This document shows positions 51,124 to 58,527 of a stretch of 64,000 nucleotides of DNA, piece after piece. Source of the stretch: Terriglobia bacterium (GTDB lineage Bacteria > Acidobacteriota > Vicinamibacteria > Vicinamibacterales > CAVVIG01); assembly GCA_020073005.1 (NCBI GenBank), contig JAIQFX010000008.1:26267-90266 (forward strand), given 5' to 3'. Each line of letters starts with the position of its first letter. Within the stretch, counting starts at the first letter, position 1. A model generated the notes under the pieces. It worked only from the letters and a program-made list of their open reading frames with translations, searched no databases and was not told the DNA's origin. The translations under genes were made by a program, and so were the position numbers.

Positions 51124-52076
51124 GCGGTCGCGCGGCGGCGTCGCTCGTGGTCGCCGTCGCGCTCGCCGGGCCATCCCAGAGTGGACTGAGCGCTCAGGAC
51201 GTCATCCGCACCGCGGACTTCAACGTCCGCGGGCTCACGTCGACCGACTTTCCGCGCGTGAAGCAGCTCGCCGATCACGTCTACACGTTCGAGCAGATCG
51301 ATCCCACCAAGCGCACGGTCACGGTCAATAACTTGATCGTCGTGACCACCGACGGCGTGCTCGTGGCGGAAGGGCAGGGCACGGTCGACAACACGAAGAA
51401 GCTCGTCGCCGAGATCGCGAAGCTCACGCCGCAACCTATTAGATATGTCGTGGTCGGCTCCGAGCACGGCGATCACACCGGCGGCAACTCGGCCTTTCCG
51501 GACACGGCGACGTTCATGGCGTCGCCGTACTCGAAGGCCACGTTCGAGCGCCAGGCCGGCGCGCCCAACCGGCGCGCGAACGCGCGGCCCGTCGTCGTCC
51601 CGACCGAAACGGTGAGCGACAAGCGCGTGTTGACGCTCGGCGGCACCGAGATCGACGTCCTGATGCTCGGCCGCGCGCACACCGGCGGCGATCTCGAGGT
51701 CTACCTGCCGCGCGAGAAGATCCTCTTCATGAGCGAGGTCTTCTCGAATCGCATCTTTCCGTCGATGGCGAACGGCTATCCCAGCGAGTGGGTCGCGACG
51801 CTCAGGAAGGCCGAGGCGATGGACGCGGCATGGTACGTGCCGGCGCACGGCTTCGTGGACAGCGCGGCAGTCTTGAAGGAAGAGGCGCGGAACTTCCGCC
51901 TGGCGCTCGAGCGCATCATCGCCGAAGGCCGGCGATTGCACGACGCGAAGACGCCGATCGAAAACGCGTCCGCCAGCGCCGTCCTCGAGCCGTACGACGC
52001 GTGGACGCGCGCCGGCAACAACGCCTTCGGCGCGCTGCAGCGGGTCTATATGGAGTTGGACGGCCAGCTCAAGTGA
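51120..52076 (+). CDS. Secreted MBL-fold protein with altered zinc motif
   Basis: This is 318 aa from a GTG at 51120 that overlaps the VOC stop. The N-terminus (SLVVAVALAGPSQSGLSA) is a signal peptide. The zinc motif is VVGSEHGDHTGGN: the usual HxHxDH becomes SxHxDH, i.e. the first His is Ser. Later ligand-like residues remain (LMLGRAHTGGDLEVYLP, VPAHGFVD). Loss of one ligand suggests a single-metal site or a non-hydrolytic role. The C-terminal ~70 residues (RNFRLALERIIAEGRRLHDAK) are helical. Tight coupling to the VOC gene implies a joint pathway. Confidence 0.88.
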   Translation: MSGRAAASLVVAVALAGPSQSGLSAQDVIRTADFNVRGLTSTDFPRVKQLADHVYTFEQIDPTKRTVTVNNLIVVTTDGVLVAEGQGTVDNTKKLVAEIAKLTPQPIRYVVVGSEHGDHTGGNSAFPDTATFMASPYSKATFERQAGAPNRRANARPVVVPTETVSDKRVLTLGGTEIDVLMLGRAHTGGDLEVYLPREKILFMSEVFSNRIFPSMANGYPSEWVATLRKAEAMDAAWYVPAHGFVDSAAVLKEEARNFRLALERIIAEGRRLHDAKTPIENASASAVLEPYDAWTRAGNNAFGALQRVYMELDGQLK

Positions 52077-52094
52077 GCTGGCCGCGCCACTCGA

Positions 52095-52355
52095 TTACTT
52101 CGATTTCTTCTTGGCGGACTTGCGGGCGGCCCAGTACTTCTTCATCCGCTCCGCCGCGGCTTTTCGCTGCGCGGCGTTCCAGCCACGACGGCCGGGCAGA
52201 CGCTTTCCCGAACCGTTCGCCGCGCCGGGCTTGCGCCCGCGACGGAGTTCGGGGAAAGACCTATAAAGGGCCTCAATCTCCGACTTGAGTTCAGCGAGAC
52301 GTGTTTCCGCGCCCGATCGGGCGAGTCTGAGGAGTTGCGAACGAGTTAGCGCCAT
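52095..52355 (-). CDS. Small highly basic helical protein
   Basis: This is an 86-aa protein: helical N-terminus (TRSQLLRLARSGAETRLAELKSEIEALYRSFPEL), then RRGRKPGAANGSGKRLPGRRGWNAAQRKAAAERMKKYWAARKSAKKK. The RGRKP element resembles an AT-hook, and the C-terminus is histone-H1-like in charge. A nucleic-acid-binding role is likely but not proven. It is convergent with the MBL gene and divergent from the cytochrome c'-like gene across an AT-richer spacer. Confidence 0.7.
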   Translation of the reverse strand: MALTRSQLLRLARSGAETRLAELKSEIEALYRSFPELRRGRKPGAANGSGKRLPGRRGWNAAQRKAAAERMKKYWAARKSAKKKSK

Positions 52356-52407
52356 CGATTTATAAGGCCTCCCTAAGAGCCATATTGTAATGCATGATGG
52401 CCAATTA

Positions 52408-52426
52408 GTTGACCACTATAGTCAAC
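52408..52426. promoter_or_regulatory. Inverted repeat GTTGAC-N7-GTCAAC in divergent spacer
   Basis: A perfect 6-bp inverted repeat with 7-bp AT-rich spacer (CACTATA) lies between the basic-protein and cytochrome c'-like genes. Size and spacing suit a homodimeric regulator site. No regulator gene is adjacent. Confidence 0.4.
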
Positions 52427-52520
52427 CGGTTAGCCTCTCCATCAGAAACGCAGTGTTCACCGCGAGACTGGATTCCCCTACAATGGGCGAGTTCATTCGG
52501 GAAAGAAGGAGATTCAACCC

Positions 52521-53411
52521 ATGCGGATCATGATGATAACCGGACGGCGTGCGTTCATATCGCTCGCACTCACGTTCGTGTGCAGCCTGTTTGCCACGCT
52601 CGGTGCTCAGCAGGCGGGAGGTCGAGGGGCCGAAGCGCCCGCGACGCCGGCCAAGCCGCTGATTCCGGTCGCCACCAACACCATCGCGATGCATCCTGAA
52701 GCCTATTACGGCGAGCGCGTGACCATGACGGCGTCGGTGCAAGACGTCCTCTCGAAGTCCGCATTTTCAGTCGCGCAAAAGGCCTTCGGCGACGCCGCGA
52801 AGACCAAAGCCAACCCGGACGTGCTGATCCTCGCGCCCAAACTTCAGGCGCCGGTGCCGCCCAACGCCTACCTGACGGTCTTCGGTGAAGTCGTGAAGTT
52901 CGATCCGGAAGAGGTGGCGAAGAAGGCGAAGGACTACACGCTGGATCTGCCCAAGGACGTCATCGAGAAATACCGCGGCAAGCCGGCGCTGATCGCCACG
53001 GCGGTCATCAATGAATCGTTCCTCGATCTCACCTGGCGCATGCCGCCGCCGGCGGCGCCCGACGAGGAAGCGCTCGACAAGCTGATGAAGAAGATTCAGC
53101 CCGCCTTCGGCGCGCTCCGCGGCAGCATCGACGGATCGAACATCGACGTCACCAGGCAGAACGCCGCGGTCCTGAAGCAGGCCTTCACCGAGACCGAAGC
53201 GATCTGGAAGAACCGCGGGAAGACCGAGCCGATGCAGTGGGCCGCCGAGGCGCGCAAGAACGCCGAGGCGATCGAAACCGCCGCGTCGACCGGCAAGTGG
53301 GACGCCGCGAAAACCGCGGCCGGTCCGCTCGGCCAATCGTGCGGCCAGTGCCACACCGCGTACCGCGAGCGATTCGACGACGGATCGTATCGAATCAAGA
53401 CGAGCAAGTAA
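52521..53411 (+). CDS. Secreted cytochrome c'-like protein with extra N-terminal domain
   Basis: This is a 296-aa protein. The signal peptide (RRAFISLALTFVCSLFATLGAQ) precedes an N-terminal domain of about 130 residues (NTIAMHPEAYYGERVTMTASVQDVL...NAYLTVFGEVVKFD) with an OB-like strand pattern. A four-helix C-terminal part has a single heme motif CGQCH near residue 276, followed by TAYRERFDD, as in cytochrome c' with the heme near the C-terminus. Such proteins bind NO or carry electrons. It lies 17 bp before the metalloprotease pair on the same strand and may be co-transcribed with it. Confidence 0.88.
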   Translation: MRIMMITGRRAFISLALTFVCSLFATLGAQQAGGRGAEAPATPAKPLIPVATNTIAMHPEAYYGERVTMTASVQDVLSKSAFSVAQKAFGDAAKTKANPDVLILAPKLQAPVPPNAYLTVFGEVVKFDPEEVAKKAKDYTLDLPKDVIEKYRGKPALIATAVINESFLDLTWRMPPPAAPDEEALDKLMKKIQPAFGALRGSIDGSNIDVTRQNAAVLKQAFTETEAIWKNRGKTEPMQWAAEARKNAEAIETAASTGKWDAAKTAAGPLGQSCGQCHTAYRERFDDGSYRIKTSK

Positions 53412-53428
53412 GCCTCTCGAGGTGATCG

Positions 53429-55312
53429 ATGGCGCTCCGCCGCGCGCGTTCCCCGGTTCTCCGTGTGTGCGTGCTGGGCGCCGGACTTGGCCTCGCGCTC
53501 GCCTCTGGCGCCAGTCGCGTGCGGGCGCAGGCGCCACGCGGCCTGTTCTCCGATGAGCTCGATGCGCGAACCGCGGCGCCCGCCGCGGCGCCGAACGCCG
53601 ACGCGATGGTGCTGCGCGGCCGGATCGCGTCGGTCAATCTGACGATGCTGGCGGCGCCGGGTCTGTCGGGCCCGGGTGCCGCGCCCGCCGTGGCGGCCCG
53701 CACTGTCGATCTGAATCTGTTCAGCGACGTGAATCTGGTCGCGCAGCTCGATCGCGTCGAGACCGTGGCCTCGTTCGGCTACGCGTGGGTCGGCAGCGTG
53801 ATCGGCGTCGAAGCGAGCTCGGTCATCCTCGCCGTGTCGGACGGCGTCCTCGACGCGGCGATCATGACGCCGCAGCATGCCTACTCGGTGATCGCCCAGC
53901 GCGAGGGCGGCTACGCGATCGCGGAGATCAATCGCCGCGCGATTCAACCCGACGTCGAGCGGCCCGCGCCCGCGCGCCAGGCCGCCGCGGTTGCGCCGTT
54001 CGGCCGCATCGCAACGTCGACGCCGGTGCCGCCCCCGACCGGCGCCGCGGACTCGAGCGACTCATTCGATCTGCTCCTCTACTACACGACGCCGGTGAAG
54101 AACCGGTTTCCGACGCAGGCGGCGCTCAACGCGTTCATCACGGCGTCGATCGCCCAGGTGAACAGCGTCCACGCTGCGAGCGCGCTCCCGACGCGGATTC
54201 GTCTGGTGGGCGCGTACGAGACGAGCTACACGGAATCCGGCGACATCAACATTGACGGCGTCCGGATCACGAACAGCCTGGAGTTCCAGGCCACCCGCGA
54301 TCGCCTCGGGGCGGATCTGATGACGCTCCTCGTGTCGAGCGATCCGGCAAACAGCGGGACCGCGCTCACGATGCCCGCCAACGCCGTCATCGCCGACTAC
54401 GCGCCCCTCGCCAACAGCGTCGTCGTACACTACCCGGCAATCGGGTACATCGCGTCGCTCGCGCACGAGCTCGGCCACAACATGGGCTGCATGCACGAGC
54501 CGGGGAACAACCCAGGCAACGGCGCGTTCCCGTACTCGCAGGGGTTCGTCGATTCGGTGAACAAGTTCTGGACCGTGATGGCGTACGGCACGACGTGTCA
54601 GGGCGCCTGTGTTCCCGTCGATCAGTTTTCGAGCCCGGTCAATCTGTATCAGGGCCATCCCGTCGGCACGGCGACGCAGGACAACCAGCGCACGATCATG
54701 AACACGCGATCGATCGTCGCGAATCTCCACCAGTCGACGATCAGGACCGTCGGTCCACCGGTGAATTTCAGCGCGACGGCCTCAGGCTCCGACATCACGC
54801 TGAATTGGGGTCCGCCGCAGGTTGGCGCAGCCGCGTCGTACATCATCGAGGCGGGATCGCAGACCGGCGCCTCGAACTTGACGTCGTTCAACACCGGATC
54901 GACCGCGACGACGTTCTCGACGGGCGGCGTCCCCCAGGGCGTCTACTTCATTCGCGCGAAGGCCGTGAACGGCGGGGAGACCAGTCCGGCGTCCAACGAG
55001 GTCATTCTCACCGTTGGTGCGTGCACCGGGCCGCCGCCATTCGTCACCTTGCTGTCGTTTCAAGGCGGGCCGAACCACGCGGTCACCCTCCAGTGGCCGG
55101 CATCGCCGGGCGCGACCGACTACATTCTCGAAGCCGGCACCGCGCGAGGCCTGTCCGACCTCGCCGTGATCGATCTCGGGAGCGCGGCGACGGTCTTCAG
55201 GACGACCGGCGTGACGCCCGGCACGTACTACGTACAGATCCGCGCGAAGAACGCCTGCGGCACGAGCCCGCCCGGGCTTTCCCTTCAGATCGTCGTCGTC
55301 CCGCAGCTCTGA
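53429..55312 (+). CDS. Secreted reprolysin-like zinc metalloprotease (first of pair)
   Basis: This is a 627-aa protein with a signal peptide (VLRVCVLGAGLGLALASGASRVRAQ). A pro-domain of about 200 residues precedes the M12-type catalytic domain. HELGHNMGCMHE (about residue 346) is the HExxHxxGxxH metzincin motif, with a Met-turn at VMAYG. Two fibronectin-III-like domains (each ~90 residues, with ASYIIEAGSQTG and TDYILEAGTARG repeats) form the C-terminus. It is probably exported for protein degradation. The next gene is a closely similar tandem copy 16 bp downstream. Confidence 0.9.
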   Translation: MALRRARSPVLRVCVLGAGLGLALASGASRVRAQAPRGLFSDELDARTAAPAAAPNADAMVLRGRIASVNLTMLAAPGLSGPGAAPAVAARTVDLNLFSDVNLVAQLDRVETVASFGYAWVGSVIGVEASSVILAVSDGVLDAAIMTPQHAYSVIAQREGGYAIAEINRRAIQPDVERPAPARQAAAVAPFGRIATSTPVPPPTGAADSSDSFDLLLYYTTPVKNRFPTQAALNAFITASIAQVNSVHAASALPTRIRLVGAYETSYTESGDINIDGVRITNSLEFQATRDRLGADLMTLLVSSDPANSGTALTMPANAVIADYAPLANSVVVHYPAIGYIASLAHELGHNMGCMHEPGNNPGNGAFPYSQGFVDSVNKFWTVMAYGTTCQGACVPVDQFSSPVNLYQGHPVGTATQDNQRTIMNTRSIVANLHQSTIRTVGPPVNFSATASGSDITLNWGPPQVGAAASYIIEAGSQTGASNLTSFNTGSTATTFSTGGVPQGVYFIRAKAVNGGETSPASNEVILTVGACTGPPPFVTLLSFQGGPNHAVTLQWPASPGATDYILEAGTARGLSDLAVIDLGSAATVFRTTGVTPGTYYVQIRAKNACGTSPPGLSLQIVVVPQL

Positions 55313-55328
55313 AGGGTTTTGAGAGCGA

Positions 55329-57191
55329 GTGCCAATAATGTCTCGGTCCACGGCTCTTCGAGCGTTCACGCTCGCCGTCGCGTTGGCGTTCAGCCTCGCC
55401 GCTGGATCTTCCAGCGTCCGCGCGCAGGCGCCCCGTGGACTCTTTTCCGATGAGCTCGCCGCCCGTTCGCTGACGCCTGTCGCCGGCGCGCGCGGGAATC
55501 CGATGGTGCTGCGCAGCCGAGTCGCGTCCGTGAACCTTTCGATGCTGACGCAGCCGGGGCTGGCGGGCACGGGATTCGGCGCGACGCAAGTGGCCGCACG
55601 GACCGTCGCGCTGAATCTGTTCAGCGACGTGAACCTGGTCGCGCAACTCGATCACGTCGAAGCGGTCTCGACGCTGGGATCAGCATGGGTCGGGAGCGTG
55701 ATGGGCGTCGAAGCGAGCCAGGTGATCCTCGCCGTCGCCGACGGCGTGTTCGACGGCGCGATCATCCTGCCGGATCATCTGTACTCGATCCGCAGTCAAC
55801 CTGACGGCGCGTACGCCGTGGCCGAGATCAATCGCGCGGCGATTCCGCCCGATGCGGATCCGATCGAGCCGGTGATTCCCAAGGCCGACGCCGGCGCTGT
55901 GGCGACGGAAGGCGCGACGCCACCCACGGGCGCTGCGGATTCCGGCGACACGATCGATCTGTTGCTCTACTACACGACGGGCGTCAGGACCGCGATTGGC
56001 AGCACCGCAGCGGTCTACGCGTACCTCACCGCGTCCATCGCGCAGGTCAACGCCGTGTACGCCGCGAGCGCGATCCCGATGCGGCTGCGCCTTGTAGGCG
56101 CGTTCGAAACGCCGTACGCCGACTCCGGGGATCTGAACATCGACCTGCCGAACATCAGGGACAACCCCGACGCGAAGATCATGCGCGATCGCCTCGGCGC
56201 CGATTTCGTCGGCATCCTGGTGACGAAGGATGCGACCTACAGCGGGCTCGCGTACATCATGAGCTCGAGCATCGTCGGCCCTGCGTTCGCGCCCTTCGCG
56301 ATCAGCTCGATGGTCTACTACAACTTCCTCGGCTACATCTACTCGCTGGCCCACGAGCTGGGCCACAACATGGGCTGCCTGCACGAGCCCGGGAACAACA
56401 GCAACAACGGCGCCTATTCGTACTCGCAGGGTTACACGGACGTGACGAACCGGTTCTACACCGTGATGTCGTACGGCCTGAACTGCACGGGCTGCTCGCT
56501 CATCAATCAGTTCTCGAGTCCCGTGAATACGTATCAGGGCCATCCAGTTGGCACATCGACTCAGGACAACCAGCGAACGATCATGAATACGCGATCGACG
56601 TTCGCGAACTTCCGCCAGTCGATTGTGAATACCGTCAGCGCACCGACCAACGTGACGGCTTCTTCGTCCGGATCCAGCGTCACCCTCACCTGGGGCCCGC
56701 CGAACACGGGGACCGCCTCGTCGTACGTGATCGAAGCCGGATCGCAGAGCGGATCCGCCAACCTCGCCGCGTTCAACACCGGATCGACGGCGACGAGCTT
56801 CTCGACATCCGGTGTGGGCAACGGCCTGTACTACGTCCGCGTGAAAGCCGCCAACGGCGCGGATGTGAGTCCTGCGTCGAACGAAGTCGGGCTGCTCGTC
56901 GGATCGTGCACGGCCGCGCCGCCGGCGCCCGCGGCGTTCGCCGCGACGCCGCTGTCGGGACTGAGGGTGTACCTCTCGTGGACCGCCGCGCCGACCGCGA
57001 CGACCTACATCGTCGAGGCCGGTTCGTCGACGGGACTCTCGAACCTCGCGAACGGCGATTTGGGCAGCCCGTCCACCTTCTTCAAGGCGAGCGGTGTCGC
57101 GAGCGGCATCTACTACGTGCGGATACGCGCGAAGAATGCCTGCGGGACGAGCAGCCCGTCGCCGGAAGTGCGAGTCATCATTTCTTCCTAG
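55329..57191 (+). CDS. Secreted reprolysin-like zinc metalloprotease (tandem copy)
   Basis: This is a 620-aa protein with the same plan as its neighbour: signal peptide (TLAVALAFSLAAGSSSVRAQ), pro-domain with RGLFSDEL and LFSDVNLVAQLDHVE, catalytic HELGHNMGCLHE near residue 342, Met-turn VMSYG and two FnIII-like domains. Differences concentrate in the S-loops (DNPDAKIMRDRLGADFVG) and the second FnIII domain. A duplication with divergence is likely. Its stop overlaps the convergent hydroxyacid oxidase stop by 4 bp. Confidence 0.9.
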   Translation: MPIMSRSTALRAFTLAVALAFSLAAGSSSVRAQAPRGLFSDELAARSLTPVAGARGNPMVLRSRVASVNLSMLTQPGLAGTGFGATQVAARTVALNLFSDVNLVAQLDHVEAVSTLGSAWVGSVMGVEASQVILAVADGVFDGAIILPDHLYSIRSQPDGAYAVAEINRAAIPPDADPIEPVIPKADAGAVATEGATPPTGAADSGDTIDLLLYYTTGVRTAIGSTAAVYAYLTASIAQVNAVYAASAIPMRLRLVGAFETPYADSGDLNIDLPNIRDNPDAKIMRDRLGADFVGILVTKDATYSGLAYIMSSSIVGPAFAPFAISSMVYYNFLGYIYSLAHELGHNMGCLHEPGNNSNNGAYSYSQGYTDVTNRFYTVMSYGLNCTGCSLINQFSSPVNTYQGHPVGTSTQDNQRTIMNTRSTFANFRQSIVNTVSAPTNVTASSSGSSVTLTWGPPNTGTASSYVIEAGSQSGSANLAAFNTGSTATSFSTSGVGNGLYYVRVKAANGADVSPASNEVGLLVGSCTAAPPAPAAFAATPLSGLRVYLSWTAAPTATTYIVEAGSSTGLSNLANGDLGSPSTFFKASGVASGIYYVRIRAKNACGTSSPSPEVRVIISS

Positions 57192-58351
57192 GCCCGCACG
57201 TCCTCGATGTACGAGCGCTCGAGCTCTGCGATCGACGTGCACCCGAGCAGCTTGAGCGTGCGGATCAGATCCGCGCGGAGAATCTCGATCGCGCGCGCGA
57301 CGCCTTCGCCGCCGCCGGCCGCGAGCCCATAGCCGTACGCGCGTCCCACCAGCACGGCCTTCGCGCCGAGGCACAGCGCTTTGACGATGTCGCTCCCGCG
57401 GCGGATGCCGCCGTCGAAGAGCACTTCGGTCTTCGCGCCGACCGCGGCAACGACTTCGGGCAGCACGCGCAGCGTCGGCGCGACGCCGTCGAGCTGCCGC
57501 CCGCCGTGATTCGAGACGATGATTCCTTCCGCGCCTTCGTCGACAGCGCGGCGCGCGTCCTCAGCGGTGTGAATGCCCTTGATCACGATCGGGCCCTTCC
57601 ACATGTCGCGGATCCAGCGCAGATCCACCCATTCAAACATGGTCTCGCCGAGTGCGGCGGTGACGTCGACGTACTGCATCGGGCCGCGCCCGGGAATCAT
57701 GATGTTGGGAAAATTCATCAGCCCGCCGTCGGCGAAGAACCCCGCGAGCCATCGCGGGCGCGCGAGGAGCTGCGGCAGGAAGGGCAGCATCGTCCACGGA
57801 TTGAAGGTCAGCAGTTCCTTGATGCCGTTGTGATGATCGCGTTCGCGCATGCCCGCGACCGCCGTGTCGATCGTGACAACGAGGACCGTGTAGCCGGCGG
57901 CGCGGGCGCGTTCGATGCCCGCGCGCGCGACGTCGCGGCCGCCGACGAGATACAGCTGATACCAGACGGATCCGCTCGAGCCGGCCTTCACGTCCTCGAG
58001 CCGGCAACCCGACATCGTCGACAGGATGTACGCCGTGCCCGCCGCGCCGGCTTCGCGCGCGGCCACGACTTCTCCGCGCGGGTAGAACAGGCGGCTGCTG
58101 CCGAGCGGCGCCAGCAGGAACGGCAGCTCGAGCGTCGTCCCCAGCACCGTCGTCCGCAGATCGCAGTGCGGCGTCGCGACGGCGCCTCGCGGGCGCAACG
58201 CGATTGTCTCGAACGCGCGACAATTGCCGCGCAGCGTGACCTCGTCCTCGGCGCCGCCGTCGATGTAGTCGAAGACGGCGCGCGGAAGGCGGCGCTGCGC
58301 CAGCCGTCGCAGGTCCGCGATGTTGACGCTCTTGGCAGGTCGGAGGCTCAC
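57188..58351 (-). CDS. FMN-dependent alpha-hydroxy-acid oxidizing enzyme
   Basis: This is 387 aa from the GTG at 58351, which begins the conserved helix (SVNIADLRRLAQRRLPRAVFDYIDGGAEDE). The upstream ATG at 58459 would add 36 poorly coding residues. FMN-binding and catalytic marks: FLLAPLGSSRLFYP, YQLYL, IKGI, ISNHGGRQLDG with catalytic His, LFDGGIRRGSDIVKALCLGAKAVLVGR. The family oxidises lactate, glycolate or mandelate to the 2-oxo acid. No membrane insert typical of MDH or LldD is clear. The divergent gene encodes a benzoylformate-decarboxylase-like ThDP enzyme, so an aryl-hydroxyacid route is plausible by context. Confidence 0.92.
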   Translation of the reverse strand: MSLRPAKSVNIADLRRLAQRRLPRAVFDYIDGGAEDEVTLRGNCRAFETIALRPRGAVATPHCDLRTTVLGTTLELPFLLAPLGSSRLFYPRGEVVAAREAGAAGTAYILSTMSGCRLEDVKAGSSGSVWYQLYLVGGRDVARAGIERARAAGYTVLVVTIDTAVAGMRERDHHNGIKELLTFNPWTMLPFLPQLLARPRWLAGFFADGGLMNFPNIMIPGRGPMQYVDVTAALGETMFEWVDLRWIRDMWKGPIVIKGIHTAEDARRAVDEGAEGIIVSNHGGRQLDGVAPTLRVLPEVVAAVGAKTEVLFDGGIRRGSDIVKALCLGAKAVLVGRAYGYGLAAGGGEGVARAIEILRADLIRTLKLLGCTSIAELERSYIEDVRA

Positions 58352-58527
58352 GCCTCGCGATTCTACCTTGGCAGGTCCCTTGCCGATTCCCACGCCACAG
58401 CGTCGGATCTGACGGGTTTCCGGAAACAACTGCACGGCCTTCCGCTGGAATGTCGGCAACCTACCGGAGATCCGGCATCCAAGTCGTACTTGTTGGCTGG
58501 CGCGCCCGGCGCGCGCGGGGGGCTCAC

